Assembly (NCBI GenBank): GCA_027579435.1
Contig: JANBPK010000824.1
Span: 4,379-68,378 of the forward strand
Direction: 5' to 3'
DNA: 64,000 nucleotides
Source: Candolleomyces eurysporus
Lineage: Eukaryota; Basidiomycota; Agaricomycetes; Agaricales; Psathyrellaceae
In this document: positions 23,155 through 37,240 of the stretch, in pieces
How positions within the stretch are numbered: position 1 is the first letter of the stretch
Layout of the letters: each line of letters opens with the position of its first letter
Notes under the pieces: model-generated
Told to the model about the DNA's origin: nothing
Seen by the model: only the letters and a program-made list of their open reading frames with translations
Database searches by the model: none
Made by a program: the position numbers and the translations under genes

Positions 23155-26100
23155 TCATCTCTGGAAATTGGTGCTCCTCGTCTCGGCTTTCTCTGATAGG
23201 CGCGTGGCTCGTGTCTCGCGGCTTGTTTTTGAAGGAATCTTTGCCTCAGTCTTTGCCTCATTTGGTTCCGTCCTTTTGACTCTTTCTTCAACATGGCTCC
23301 GTGCTGGATGATATCGCCGAGCGATCCGATAGAAAAACCTCAAGGATTCGCTCTTTCCTGCGTTTCGTTTCTTTGCCTCTTTGCATCCTGCTTTTTTTCC
23401 GCTTGGCCGACAGATTCTCGTGCTTCTATACATCGGTCGTTGTCTCTCTTCCAAGATGGGCCAGCTTGGATGGTAACCGCGACAAGTGTGTCCTGTGCCC
23501 TTCCTCCTCGTGTCTGTCCAAATCCAGCTGCCTTTGTATGGGCTTCTCAGGCGTGCTGCTAGTATTACGGTTNNTTTTCGTCCCTTACTGCACCCTGTTG
23601 TTGAAATGCGATCGAGGACACTCTATGCACTGGAATGTAGCTAACCAAGCCGTGTTTGTCTCGCCTTACCTGGTTTTTCATGNCATGTATGCGCATATGA
23701 TATGAGCTAGCTNGGTACCACTCTATTCTGATGCCCTGCTTCTCATTGAAGCTGAGGTAGCGCCCTCTGTNCTCCGACGAAGCCCTGAGTCACCTAGTTC
23801 ATCTGCTTCTACTCCACTTGTCACTGAGGCTAAGATATGATACCTCTATGCGCTGGGATGNTACACTCTCGAAATAANATCGATTTTCGTCTGCTTCGGN
23901 GACNTTTCCAGAATCTCTGCTCCTNNGTTTCGATGGAGGTTGGTTCAGATGCGTTCTCNTCGGTGTNACGGACNCCACTGCTGCTNCGAAGGACCGGGTC
24001 ACCTTNTGAAGTATTTGAGGACGTTCAAATTTTGATCCACCAGNTTGCATGCTTATGATGTGAAGAGGTGCTCTGTTTTGCCTAGTTCTAACCTTGCAAT
24101 CACCCACTCCCTCCGCCACCCTTGTGTTGCAAGTCCAAATTTCCGTACGGTAGCATATTCATATTTCATTGAATGCGGATAAACGTGGAGCAGCGCTCAA
24201 GTTGCGAGCGACAACGTATCCATGAAATTCGAACCAACCTGGCTGCATCCCGTCCTCTGCGCTTATGAGGCCGGGTGATTCGGCGTCAACTGTTAGTAAT
24301 CTCACTTCGTGCTCGCGATGAGTTGGTAAATCCTCTGCGCTGTTCAAGCCTTTGACTGCAGGGCGCGCTCGAATCTGGGATAAGAGTTCGTCGGTTCATT
24401 CAACTGGGCNAGACANACCGTCCGAGCCCATTGCACAAATTGGAATTTTCTAGGACTGGCGCCGGCTATTCTGAGACGGTGGNACGTTTGGCTGGTGGCA
24501 TTCACCNTGGATTGCGATGTAGAGGCTTGAACCTAATCATNGATATTTCCATTGTAATCNTCGTGACGAGGGATTAGGAAGAACGAACGTGAAGCGTGCG
24601 TCTCTNNGTCTTTTTCGCAGCACCNTCTCGACCTTTCCTTGCTCAATGTGACCACGTCCNTCCTCGCGAAGCTCGTCGCTGTTATCCCTCTACAGGTANT
24701 TNNNGTGAATTGCATGCATATGATCGTAAGCATTCGGGTCCAACAGCCCACCTGCTTGCTTACTGCTCGATCTTATCTTACCCGACCTCGCCTGGGGCCT
24801 TTCAGTTNTNGACAGCTTGGACAAGGACAGGGGACGCGGGTTGTCATTCAATCTCAATATTNTATGCAAANAATCCTATTCCAAAGCGAGTCGGNGCTCG
24901 ACCCTGANTCTAACTGTGTGTTCGCCTTAGCTTCGACTTGNGGCTGCGGACTTCNGCTCCGAGTCGTCGAGTGATCATGATATATATCTAANTAGCACGA
25001 GTTTCATCTCCGAGTCCAGACAGATATCGATGCGGGCCACATGNNAGGTTCGTTCGATTACGATTTGGTTCATTGTCAAATGCCACAGTAGACTCAGAAG
25101 TGCTTGCTCNGAGCAGAACGTGATTTATTCATGTCCTCNACACACTANAAAGNGCGACTCGTCAATAATTGAACCGTGGGGTGGATACATACGGGGTTAG
25201 AATACTAGTCACTCTCTTGAGATACATGGTAAAGAGCAAGATTGGCTCGAATCCTCTNANATTACNCCAAGGCGTCATTCAGTAATCCTAGGCTCATGAG
25301 CTNGTTCAATCTGCANTCGACNCTTGTCNACCTAGACGACNGGTGATTGACANGCCTACCTCCGAAGATACTTCACCCTCTACACGCTCTTGATGCACTG
25401 CAGCAGGCCTAGGTTAACTTTCTGTCAAAANTTTTATAACAGAAGTNNCACNGGATGCCTGAANGTCNGATNTTATTCGGGACGTGGGGCCGCTNATCCT
25501 CNATTTTGTCAATGAACGGATACTTTGTNGAGAGGTGCGNGCTTCATGGAAGTGAAGATTTGGACTGCTTGACATGGCACGCTTTACAGATACTATTGTG
25601 AATGGATTCAACGCAGTGCAACCCTTCTCTATGAAGCGGTCACCGTTCTTTTGGACCTACTCATGTTACCATGCATCATCGGGCTCCAGAGAATCAGAGT
25701 TTCTTCGCGATCGAACTTGGTGCGGATCAAAGCCCAAATTTTCTGCTTGTTTGTTTTTTTTCTATCGCCACTCAGTAATTCGCGAGGTCGGAGGACGCCA
25801 ACTGGGAATCGAAGGAAGGACACTCTTAAGCGCCGCTCACATCCCCATCAAGTGGCACTTTGGGCTCAAATGATGATCATGAGTCTTCCGGCTGGTTCAC
25901 CATATAGATCACAATGCCCTGAGCGTCGCAGAAAGAGGACCTTGAGCGATCTAATACTCATCCACTGCCCCAAGGCCGGCAAATTTGCCTTGCGTGTCGA
26001 CCCTTCAAGTTAGCGCCCCTCAGAGGAATTTCGTCAGGCATGGCCTAACGGCCAACTCCTCAAGCTTAGATCTCAACCGATCATACCCAAAAAAAAAAAA

Positions 26101-26686
26101 CCACAAACCAGGACACTATAATATCGAGGAATATTTGGTGTATACTGGTTGCCGACGCACCCTACTACCCTGAATGGTTGGATATAATTGAAACCAAGGA
26201 CAGTTTCGGGTTGTGTTAATAACGCTAGTAAATCAGACCGAGGCGGCGCATGGAACAGCCAAGATAATATTGTATGCGTGCTGTGGTTTGTCCAGTGGCC
26301 TTTCGAGTCGCTGCCATTTCATTCAATCAACGATTGTCAGCTCAATCCATGCTCACGACCTCAAATCTGCGTTTGCGCCGAGGCTGATCAAAACGTAGAG
26401 GCTTGATTCTTGAGATGATCACGTCCTGTCTTGATTGACGCCAGCTTCTAACGTTGTCAATAATGTTGAAGATCCCAGAGAATTGAAGAATCAGCGAACA
26501 AGAATAGGAATTCATTGCAAGAAGAGCTTTGAAAACTCTTGGAAGGGCGGTTACTGAGGCGAAAATACATTTAATGAGGATGTGGAATCCGACTGGATAC
26601 GTCATCCTTCCAATGGTTAATAGAATGAAATTAATACTAAGGTGCATACTCAAAGCCCTCATTAGATAGTTCACAGGCGCCTCTTC
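23155..26686. repeat. Segmental duplication, downstream flank copy 2
   Basis: Second copy of the block at 12,921-17,109, beginning right after the truncated Mif2 stop and ending at the 3' end of DUF6535-HEAT copy B. Between about 23,570 and 25,610 it carries dozens of single Ns, far more than the flanking genes, as expected if several near-identical repeats or alleles were merged in assembly. No credible protein-coding gene is visible. Confidence 0.75.
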
Positions 26687-29600
26687 TCATATCCACGATT
26701 TACATCGCTCGTTCCAAGCGCTAACTTCATCCCCTGTAGCATGTCTCCCAAACAACGCGAGAGTAAACCATTTGGTCAGCTGTTTGTCGGATGCTTCGTT
26801 TGTCTGCAAAGTCTTCGAGCCATATCGACACCACAGCGCGGTTAGGATATCATGTTGATATCGGCTAGGATCCGGATTCGTTGAAATCAGGGTGTGCGCT
26901 AACAAAAGCATCATATAGTCCGTGGCCTCGTTGTGGAAACGGCCTGTTCAAATTTATTGTTAAGAAGTCGAGACGATGGGAAGTGTGGTCACTACGCACC
27001 ATCTTGAATGAGTCGACTTAACAGTTGGATATGACCTTTTTGAAGCTTTGTGCTTCGTGTCGCAAATACCTTGGAAGCAATGCATAACGAGATTTTTTGC
27101 CGGGCTAAATCAATAAATCTGTGAGTTGCATGCCAGATTATTAGAAAATGGTTACGAGAGACTCTGACCTTCGGTATTAACGGAAACTGACGAGAGCAGT
27201 TCTACCACCAAGGGCGTCCTATCCTCGGATTCGAGCAACGCCATGAACTTCACCGTTTGGGATTTGATTTGTGATAATGCAAAATTGTAATTGGTTGTCC
27301 TGGTAGAGTTNTTTTTGGTTTTCTTGCGTAGAGGCTTCATTCGATGCTATAACCATGGTCCAATCACTCAGTAAACGCCACTCCGGTGCACAACTATTCC
27401 TGAACTCACACGCAGGCGGAGATGATAACAAGATCAGTAGACGGATAGCCGGCGTCCAGATCTTACTGTTGTTATCATCCAGTGCCAGGGCAACGATTTC
27501 AGGCACGACTGAATCAACAATGAGGTGTCCTGTATCGTCATGTTGGAGCGACTATATCAGCAGCGGTCGGAACCTTCAGGCTTACCATGTTTAGCATATA
27601 AACTCAAAAACATTTCGAGAGCGGTTGCTCGTGCAAGAGAGGAAGTGTGGCGAAGTATAGTGGACAGATTACCGGCAATCGAAGATGCAATATCATCCTC
27701 AATTGGTACTGCATGAACGTGTTAGATGGGTAGGATGGGTGTGCGCCATGTGAGAGGACTTACAGGCTCCCGTGAGACGCAAAGCAATAGACTTTCCAAC
27801 ATCTGTGGTTATATCAGCTATCAGCGGAGGAATTGCACACAACACGTCTCGATTGAGTTTCGCTATATGGAAAGGCGCTCAGTAATTAGTGCTTGGGTAT
27901 GGAGGAGGTATTTAATGACTTACATTCCTTGGAGGGGGTNAATTTATCGAGAAGAATGTTCTCGACGCTTTCATGCAAGTTTTCATCCGTACCGATCAAA
28001 ACAGCTTTCAGCAAATACGGGATAGAGGACAGGAAGAATGCTCGAAATTGATCTGTCCATTTCCAACCTTAGGATTAGTCGTCTCGAAGAGAGAAATACT
28101 TCAACAGTACCAATTCTTGGATCACTGGTGAGGTCGTCAATGACGTCCAAAGCGGGGGCATGGAACTTGTGAGATTCGTGACCTTTCAACGAGTGTTCAA
28201 TGACCGTCTGCAACGATGTTTTGATGGGGCGTCGCAAGTGCGAAACTTCACAATCGTGATATTAGTCATCTACCGCAAGAGAGGATATTNGCGTACGTCT
28301 GTTCTTGTTGACGAAAGCTTCCTTCAGTACATAGAGGGCCTTTTCCCTCACATTTCTATCATCGCCTTTGACGGCCAGGTCAGCCAGTCGGGAGATAGTC
28401 TTCTCGTCGTCAACTGTGTGAACTACAATTAAAGCAGGCCAGTGGTCAACAGAATGATTCACGCACGAGTTAGTGCCAGATTATCCTGGGGTTTTCCGCC
28501 CCACTTGCAGCGGCCGGAGCATTGCAGGCCCTTCAAGTGAGAATATAGGCGGATAGCAGTTGCACGGACATGTGTCGAGGGATTTGCACTAGATTCCAAG
28601 TCCAAGGCCAAGTGCAGAGCTCTTGGTAGGACNTTTTCCATCAGATCAGGAAGTTGGCCTGCAACAATCAACATCNGGTAATCTTTGCGGGAATATGGCA
28701 CATACTTTTGTGAATCAGATCCAAAACCTCACAGACATTCCCCTCTTTGACGGCAGTTTCGATGATCTTTCGAGAAAACGAATCGTAGGAAGTTAGCTGC
28801 CCCAGGAGTAGAATCAATTCAATCCAGACCGCCGCTGGTCCCTGGCAGAGAATATTCTCTGGGTTTAGAATAGAACTGTCACAATCTATGACACTTATCT
28901 TTCAATAACGATATTTTGATGACAAGGCGAGAACAGACCTTTTCGGTCGGCGGCAGATGCTGTGATTGTGGCTAAAACTGACACAACACGACTGGCAGTG
29001 TATGGAACTCGAAGGAGGTCTGGGGAGCTAAGTACTTTGCCTAGCTTGGCCGCGATGTGCTCCCGGTCTCCGACTGGAAATATGGTAAATTTGGCAGGCT
29101 CGGGGTGCAGCTCATATCCTGAGACCTACCATCTTCCGTCACCATCAGTGGCTGTAAAGCTTCGATTGCTTCCTTCCGAACGCCACTCTCGACATCGATA
29201 ATCGACTTTTCCAATAGTACCGAGAGGAAAGGTGAACTGGCTTATTTGAGAGTTAGGTTCTCGTGTAACAAAGGAAGTATCGGCGAGGGCTCTTTGCTTA
29301 CCATCCTTTATCTGAGTACTTGCGAATTTGACCCATGCCCGCCGCACATGCCAATCCGGGTTGTCAATCCCACTTTCAAACTTTCCAAGATTTATGACAC
29401 TTTCGATAGGCTGTCGAATCGCTTTAACTGAGAGTGAGAACTCGATCGGTAGCAAGAGCTGCTATCCCCACCTTTTTGACGAATGAAGTTCGAAACAACG
29501 TTGAGGGCTTCCAAGCGAACCTCTTGATCTGGATCTGACAACGCCAACCGACCCAACTTGTCCAAACCCTCATTAGAAAGCGTTCCTGATCATAATGTTT

Positions 29601-32600
29601 TTACAACGTTGAAGGCACATTTATACAGCTCTGGCTTACCCTGTGACCGGCTTCCTATCGTAGATAGTAGCTGGGAAAATACGATGCGAACCTCCGAGAC
29701 AGTTCTTTTGGCGTCGAGGAAGAGATCGATCTGGTTAGCAATGTTGCTCCCCAGTCGAAGTGCTTGGTCTGGGGCTGGAAACAGGGAGGGTCAGATCTAG
29801 CGACCCCGTGCGACGACTAAATGTGAAACTCACAAAAGTTGTTTTGGGCAAGCGAAACGAGTGATCGAAGGCATGCAAGATGAACACCCTCGTCATCACT
29901 ATCCACTGCAACCTGGAAAATGGTGGATGGCACATCGTCAAAACCTGGTGGAACTGGTGGTAGGGACAATCAGCACTGAAGGCAAGATGCTAACATCAAA
30001 TCCTTACAATATCCTGAGGCAGCGAGGGTTGCGACAATATAAATCCATCCAATGCGTTCAGAGAAGGGAATCTCCTTCAGTCGGACAACCAAAGGTGAGG
30101 ACTCAGGAACGCGAGTATCGTCTGTCGAGATCCCCGAGCTTGGGAACTGTGCTACATTACTGCTTGTGGCATGCTGAGTCGATTTGCCTTGAACATCATC
30201 TGCAATGACCTTGGCAACGTCTCTCAGTAGCTTCTCGGCAGTTTTCTGGAGACTCGCTGAAATATTCAAGAACTTGAGTGGTATGCAGCTACACAGACAG
30301 AGAAGAGCACGCACCGGTTTGGGAGAGAGCAATCAAGAACCGCACCGATTCCAGGACCTTAGACGGCTGATGTAAATTCTTCAAGGACTCGCCCAAAGTC
30401 AGATTGTTCTCCAACATGTTTGTTACAGCGTGGTTGTATTCGGGATCTAGTCGACGTCATTTCACATCGTCTCGGGAGAATTGGGATGAAAATACAACTT
30501 GGGCTCACCGGCAGCGTATTTTCCCAGCCCTAAACTATCCTCAGACTGGCTTCCGGGCAGGTTCAAACGAGAAATGTCAAAATCGGAGTCCTTAGCTCTA
30601 AGCTCAAGCATGATTTCCACCGCGTCAGCAAAGATAACTACACANAAAATTAGAGTAAGCTAGAATAGGATAGCAAGGTCTCACCATGAAATTTGAGTAA
30701 TTCTTTCATGAACGCGATCCAATCCGTGCGTACGAAAGAACGCTCCTGAATGATGGAGTCTTTCACCGATGCAAGAGCGGTTTTAAGTCCGTTGATAATT
30801 TCAACTGTGAAATTGTTACCCCCGTGTTCAAGTAGTTGTGAATATTTCACGTACCGTCCAGCTTCTCCCTTTTGCAGATGACCGAAATCAGCCTAAGCGA
30901 AGAACGGCGGACATTGATATCCTCGTCTTTTCCCGCCCAGGTAATCAACATGTTGAACAGCCCGGCACTGGGATCCACTGAATCGTTGTCAGTATTAAGG
31001 TTATCGATAAAACGGTCAGCAGAACGGGTGCGTACATTGCCCCACAAGCATCTCGGAGACGAGCACAATGTTGTTGCGCGCCCGCCAAGACTCAGAGTCT
31101 GGCAACGAAGCCGCTTCTTTTAGCAGTCCCAGTGTGTCGATCTTCAAGTCCGCTTTCAGGCATTCTAGCAAACGACATGAGAACATTACTCATCTCAGGT
31201 CAAGACAGTCGCAACTCACTGTGGTGGCTGAAGTACTCGAGAACTCGCATAGCCTCTTCACGGATAGAACGGTCCCTGTCGCGAATCGCAACATCGATAA
31301 TCTTCTCAGCTAGACCAGCAGTTGCATCCTTCAAAAAGACTTGGGAACCCCAGGTCGTTTCCGAGGGATCCTTCGATACACCTTTCTTGAAATGTTGGGA
31401 AAGATTTATCAAAACGTGATCCCTCTTTCCGGCGTCTTTATCGTCCATCGCTAAGTAGAAAGCTTTACTCATCGCGTCCTTGATCAGCGGCACGAGATCC
31501 GCTACGAAGCAATAATCCTCGTAAGTTAGCGGGCGCTGGTAATATACCTAGTTACTCACGAGTCATCCAAAGATCATTTGCTAGGGCCATTGCTGCCCCA
31601 CGGATCTCTGTTTTAGACGCACTCAACGCAAGGCCAACCAAGTCGGGTATGAGTTGGTCGATCAATGAGTGGAGGGGACCATTGAGGCCTAGCAGAGGCA
31701 GAGATATATGAGAACGTATTTTTTGGTCATGGTACCGGGCAGAGCCACGTACGACTGCTCAGGAATCGGACGAAATTAACGGCATGCATCTGGTGTTCAG
31801 GTAACCCTTGCTTAAATTCGACACCGCAGATTCGAAGGAGGGCTGACTCGACGTCTGGTCTCTTTGCTAAAAAAAGAGTCAGTAAAAACAGGAGCAAAGT
31901 GATAGGAAAACTCACCGTCATCCTTCGCCATTTCCTCCAAGAGGTTCCACGCATCCTTTTTTCCGTGATCATCATCTTCATACACGACCATCTTTGAGAT
32001 GGATTCTATCGATACGTTGGTAAAAGAGCTGTCTAGAAAAGGATGCGATTAGTTGCAGTTGGTTCGACGCACATCTGCCCAATCTCACAGTTGAATGGCT
32101 CTGTTTGGTTTTGCCTTGCGACAAGCATCATGACAGTTTGCGTTCTGACATCACGGCTAGGGTGACTTAAAGTCGAAACGAGGGATTCCAAAACACGTAG
32201 ACTTCCAAGCGAGGGCGAAGCGACTGGCCCAACGCCCACGGTCGATGAAGATGATGTGGTAAGAAGTTCAAGAGGAGCCATATCACCCCATCCGCTGACT
32301 GAACGATAATCAGTTTTGATAGGCCACGATTGAATCTGAGAGAACTCGAGGTCCTTACCTACGGTTTTGAAAAACTTGGATAGAAACTGTCGCACATGGG
32401 ATTCGGTATCGTCACGCTCAGACTGGGCGACTGCACCGGCCCAGTCACTCTTATGCCCAGCTTCTATCGCAAGACAGCCAGCTTTGGCAAGAGAGGGGTC
32501 AGAGTCGCAATGCGGGAATGCGAGAAACACGCTACCTTTGGCCAGGCGCAAGCTGAGAATTGATATACTAGTTGCTTTCAGATTCTTTTGTCCTTGAAGA

Positions 32601-34212
32601 ACACCTCGACATGCGGATAGCATCAAATACAACCGATCCTCGGAGTGGATATCCCGGAATGCCAATTCCCAAGGACAGTCCGACATCTCCCCAGAATCGA
32701 AGTCGAACACGGAAGGGATGTCATTCGTCTTGAGTCGATGTTTCTGTGGAAGCGCATGAAGGAGTATAAGGACCTGAGCCCGAAGACCAAATAGTAGAGG
32801 TCTGAGGACTTCGTGCAAGTTGTTCCATCGGTGAATAGGATGAGTTGGGGCAAGGGATTTTTGCAGGGTAGTGAGGAGAATATGATATTTATCGAAAAGC
32901 TCGTCTTTTCCCGAGTCCGGGCCCGGGAAATTGGCAAGATCTTTGTCGAAGTATTCGACAAATTGCAGGAAAGCAAGGAGATGGTTCCGAAGAATCGCAT
33001 TTTGCTCGTCCAAATTGTGGGCCTTTGTCGCCACGCATCGCTTGAGGCGAGACAGCAAATTTCGGGGTGTTTCATTCTGACAGAGATAGGCGATCCACTG
33101 TTGTTTGAACGAAGGAAGAGCGATCTCTGCTGCAGCCTCGTCAACGCGTTCTGATTTGGGAGATTGGATCAACTTGTGGAATAGGATTCGCGCTAAAACC
33201 TTGTTGTCGTCACTATCTTCGTCATCTGTCTTGGAGTTCCGCCTCCTCCACCATGCTAAAACAGCCTTCTTGATAGGTAAGAAGATGCCATAGAGCGGTG
33301 TGCGGAAAGGAGATGACGGGATGAGCATGGGGAGAAAAGATAAGACAAGATACACCAGCCCTCCCGATATAAGAGAAGCAAGCAAGAAGTATCCGACGAC
33401 ACGATCGTCTGCGAGGTACCGAATAACCAGGCCAACCAGGAAAAGAAAGGAAGCGAACTGAACAAACAAGGGTACGAGCATGATTACGAGTTCCACGTTC
33501 CACAACTCGACCTGCTTGTCCAGTCTGTATCGACGGCATGCGTCCTTAGCGTCACGGGCAACAGAGGTTGGTGCAAATTGTTCAAGCCAATCCTTAGCCA
33601 GAACGCCCATGACAGCGCTGAACAAAGTAAGTTGTAGGCTGAGGACCCAGAGGATGTTGATCGCTTTGGCCGAAGCCGGAATGACAAAGTCGGGGGAGCT
33701 CGGGGGGTGGAGCAACGCATCGCGAATGCTGCTCAATAGATTCTGCTCCGAGTCGGTTTGAAGGTCACTCCGGGCGTCGATGATGAAGCCTGAAACGATC
33801 CCAGCAAACAAACCGACCTGAGGTATCGGTTAGACACTCTTAACTTCGACAAAACGACCTGAATACACTTACGAAAATGAGGAGGGCGTCCAAGCCAGTT
33901 CTCCAGATATCTACTCTTTCCTTTGCTTCCCGCTCAGCGTCTTCTAAATACAGGTTCCATATTGCAGCTTTCCTCCTAAATTCCAAGTTGCTGGTGAAGG
34001 TGTCATCGTCATCAGGAGGAAGGCTTGGCTGAGAGTTAAGGATGCGGATTATCCCACTTTGGGGCTGAGGACCTTGCGCATCCCCTCCGCCGCCCTCTTT
34101 GGCGGCAGTCTGGGCATCTTTTGAGACGTGAGGTCGAAGAGGGAGGTAGGTAACTTACCTCCTCGTCGTTTGGCGATTTATCTCTTCGAAATAGGCGCGA
34201 TAGGTCGAACAT
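26687..34212 (-). CDS. DUF6535 membrane protein with HEAT repeats (copy B)
   Basis: Long multi-exon gene of unknown function. Exon 1 is 34212-34159 (MFDLSRLFRRDKSPNDEE), exon 2 is 34109-33873, and exon 3 starts at 33817. DUF6535 contributes four hydrophobic helices (around LLIFVGLFAGIVSGFII, INILWVLSLQLTLFSAVMGV, VIMLVPLFVQFASFLFLVGL and LASLISGGLVYLVLSFL). A family block, PIHRWNNLHE, follows. From about 32.2 kb onward many short exons, separated by introns of about 50 nt, each encode one HEAT-like helical hairpin, for example VRTQTVMMLVARQ, SIREEAMRVLEYFS and VNVRRSSLRLISVIC. The last exon ends with WFTLALFGRHATGDEVSAW and a TGA at 26687. By subtraction of introns the protein is about 2,000 residues. 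Likely a membrane-anchored scaffold. Exon details between 26.9 and 31 kb are not fully resolved, and six Ns lie within the gene. Confidence 0.75.
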
Positions 34213-36829
34213 TGAAAAGTTGTATGGTGATATTCAGCGCATCCCCAGGCTTTTATGTCCCAGCGTTTGGTCACGGCGCTTAGTGCCAAACTCGTAGCAT
34301 GTTCACCAGGCCAATACCGCGAGGCGTGGGGACAAGTAGCTGGTAAATGGGTGCCTAATTCGCTTTGTGAAGGTATCAGTTTTAGACGCCCATTGCATTC
34401 GAGAAGGCAGAGAGGTCCAAGGGATCCGAATAGAAGCGAGCGAATGCAATCAGTCCAAGAAAGGATGGCAAGCATGAGTTTGATGTTAACACCTTGGCGT
34501 TCGAGAGGTGTTCCACAGAGCAAACCTACGTTCACGTTATTGGTCTACTGAGTTACTGAGGTTCAATATTTTCTCGTAAAAAAGTCCTGTGTTGTACATG
34601 GTGCTGTTGTAAATCGGTGGTGGGTCGAGTCAGAGATACAACGCCGTTCCATTGGGTCCTAGCGTAAAAGGGAACGGAACAAGGAGCGATAAGACTTCTC
34701 GGGCATCATTGCATCTACTTTATGAATGCCATGTGCGAAAGGAGATTAGCTCGCGGCAAATGGTATGGACAGGAGACACAAACGTGTCCGCGAAGCAGCT
34801 TTAGTCCAAGGCGTGTAGAGGCACGAAACAGACGTGGGCCATCTCTGCGGTTTCGTTTCATCAATGTTGGAACTCTTCTCAGTCGATGCGATGCTAGAGG
34901 GTTCGACGCGTGAATCTGTCCTTGAAGAGGCTTCCCACCCACACTCTCATCACTATAGCGAATTTTGGAGGGTTAAACCGAGCCCTGAGATCAAACTCCA
35001 TGCAGCCCACTAGATACAGCCAACTGTTCGTGAGCTGCGCTTGGACCGCGAGATTGGCTGCGGTGGTCGAGGTGCCTTCTCCCATCGTGTTTTCGGACCC
35101 GATGTAACGAGGCTGACCGGAGTAGATTGTACCTCTTCCAAGCAAGTATCCACAGTGATCAGTGTGCATTAAGGGGGGAGGTGGTGATGGTGTGGTGAAC
35201 GCGCGGACTGCAACCCGTCAACGTCCTATCATGCCAGTGATTATGTAACTGCAATCATTCCAAAAATGGTATGCATCGACCTCCAATTCAGACTCCAGCC
35301 TGAAGTTCCTACCAGCTCTTCCCAAAGACGCGAGAATAAGAGTCTAATGATCAATTATATAGCTTAGAGGCAGGATGAAGAGCTTGAAATGGCCTTTCTG
35401 CCGAGCTTAACACCCATGTTAGCAAGTTCACCCATCATGATAGCTTTACACGCACAGGATAACTGGCTTTGTGAGGCAGACTTCGATTGGTCAAACTATT
35501 GACAACTTTACGTGTATTTGTACATGTACATCCACATGAGTTCGAATCCTTGGCTTCGAGCTTCTATCAAACGCTTTGCCCATGGCCCTCTCAAGATCTT
35601 GACAATATGCAGATCTGAGGTATTAGTCGATGGGGACTCACAACCCAATCCCAATCTCATCTTTACGCAAGTCTGAAATGCCTTCGAGAAGGGGAAACTC
35701 GGACTGATTAATGAAGTGAGCCAATTGAAGGAATTTTCACTCGGCTTCGACGACTCCTAGAGGCCTTGGGAATAGGATCGGATTTCATTCCTCCCTATCG
35801 TCGGGAGCTGGTAAGGTAGTCGGTCAGCCTTTCCTACCTCAAGCAATCCCAGATTCACTTCTACTTTACGGTATGGCGGTAGGTCCTTCTCATTCATTAT
35901 CATCAACCCGATTTCAAGCGTACCAACGGGAACTGCCTGCTCTTATTCTTCAGCTCGTCCCGCGTTCGAGCCACGGCAAATCAAATTTACGAGTCTGAGC
36001 CACCTGTCAACGGCTTCTCTCAAGATTGTCCCAGCTCGGGTGCAAGGTCCAACTCGATGCAATCTCGTTCATCCAACAGTCGACATCTCAGAACGTCAAA
36101 CCGGAATGCTGATCCTAAGCTTGAGCTCGAGGTAGATTCGAATCGACTGCCGTGCCCGTAAAACACTGGCACAAGTCGGTCCACTTCGAATCGTACTTAG
36201 GAGCATGCTACAGCAGCCAACCGCCACTCCGACTCCTGAGTTACATGTGCATATCGGATCCTTCACTCAACTTGAGTGGCAGCCACGCAAACAGGGAGTC
36301 AAATTGACCCCGACTAGATTCCCAATGAGGACGTATCTAGCTAATTGACGGTCCACGTCCTATGTTAGACGTATTCCGTACAGATATGATACAGGCAGGC
36401 AGACGGCGGTGCCTCGAGCTGGAGATCAATTCACTATTGACCTCATCCGCTGGTCTTGTCGCCGCGTTGCAACGTAGGTGTAACGCAATAGATTGGGATT
36501 GAGCAGGGTGTCGGTTGGTTGGTTTGATTCTGAGGTACAGAAAGGTCCCTGGAGCAGTAGAAGTCCGTCCGAGTTCATTTCGCTTACGTGTAATGAAAAG
36601 CGTCAGGGGACAGGACCTTGGGTTGGCGTAGGGGATTTCCCGCGTTTCGCTATGGGAGAAGATCTGCATGATGGAGAGCGAGAAGGAGTAAGAACGTGTC
36701 CTTGTACAGCCTGATTGGCCCATACGCGAGTTTGGAATGTCGAATTATAGAGAGTATGCCGCCCTACAGGCCGTTCCCGGTTGGGACCTGGTGCCGGCAC
36801 CTACTTCATCCTATCCCAACTCGAACCCC
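34213..36829 (-). promoter_or_regulatory. Upstream flank of copy B, duplicated DNA
   Basis: The proximal part (34,805-35,120) matches the flank of copy A; the distal part matches the flank of copy C: 35,560-35,830 with 47,310-47,585, and 36,340-36,500 with 48,160-48,330 (shared TATGTTAGACGTATT and CGCGTTGCAACGTAGG). The order is colinear. No gene of its own was recognised; the 98-128-codon frames here are chance. Confidence 0.6.
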
Positions 36830-37240
36830 AGCCTCATTCTTTTGGCCAGAGAGTGCTGCCTGATCAAGCTGCCACCCGCCGGTAGCAACGGTTGATCCTG
36901 TCGTCTGCCAAGATATCGGCCCACATCCCAAGCACCAGTCTCCGTATAAAACGGCCACCTGCGCTGGTGGCTGCGCCTACTGAATCGAGAGTCCTCTCCT
37001 CGGGTTTCTGAACGAATTAGCCAATCAATTCCGGTTCAGATTCGAGAGAGGGAAAACACTCGCAATTTCACAGTGCAAGGTACGGCCGACATCCAATATC
37101 GATTCATTGCCTGCGCTCCGAGTCCAGAGGGTTGATACAACTTCTTGAGGGAGAGCATCTTCGAGAACTCGGGAATGTGGTGGATAAAAAGAGTAAAAGG
37201 GTTATCGTGCTTCTGTGGTAGGTTCTAGTGAGCTGATGGA
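36830..37240 (-). pseudogene. 3' fragment of the mitochondrial thiouridylase gene
   Basis: The minus strand encodes QVAVLY.GDWCLGCGPIS and then a tail ending LDQAALSGQKNE, matching the C-terminus of the full thiouridylase at 48,700. One codon (Asp before GDWC) is missing, the upstream half is scrambled, and there is no start or P-loop. It marks the end of the segment duplicated together with the DUF6535-HEAT gene; similarity to the intact locus continues to about 37,240. Confidence 0.75.

Noticed and set aside
12921..26686. Transposable-element origin of the repeated flanks
   Set aside because: No reverse transcriptase, integrase, transposase or terminal repeats were seen. Colinearity with the DUF6535-HEAT genes points to segmental duplication instead.
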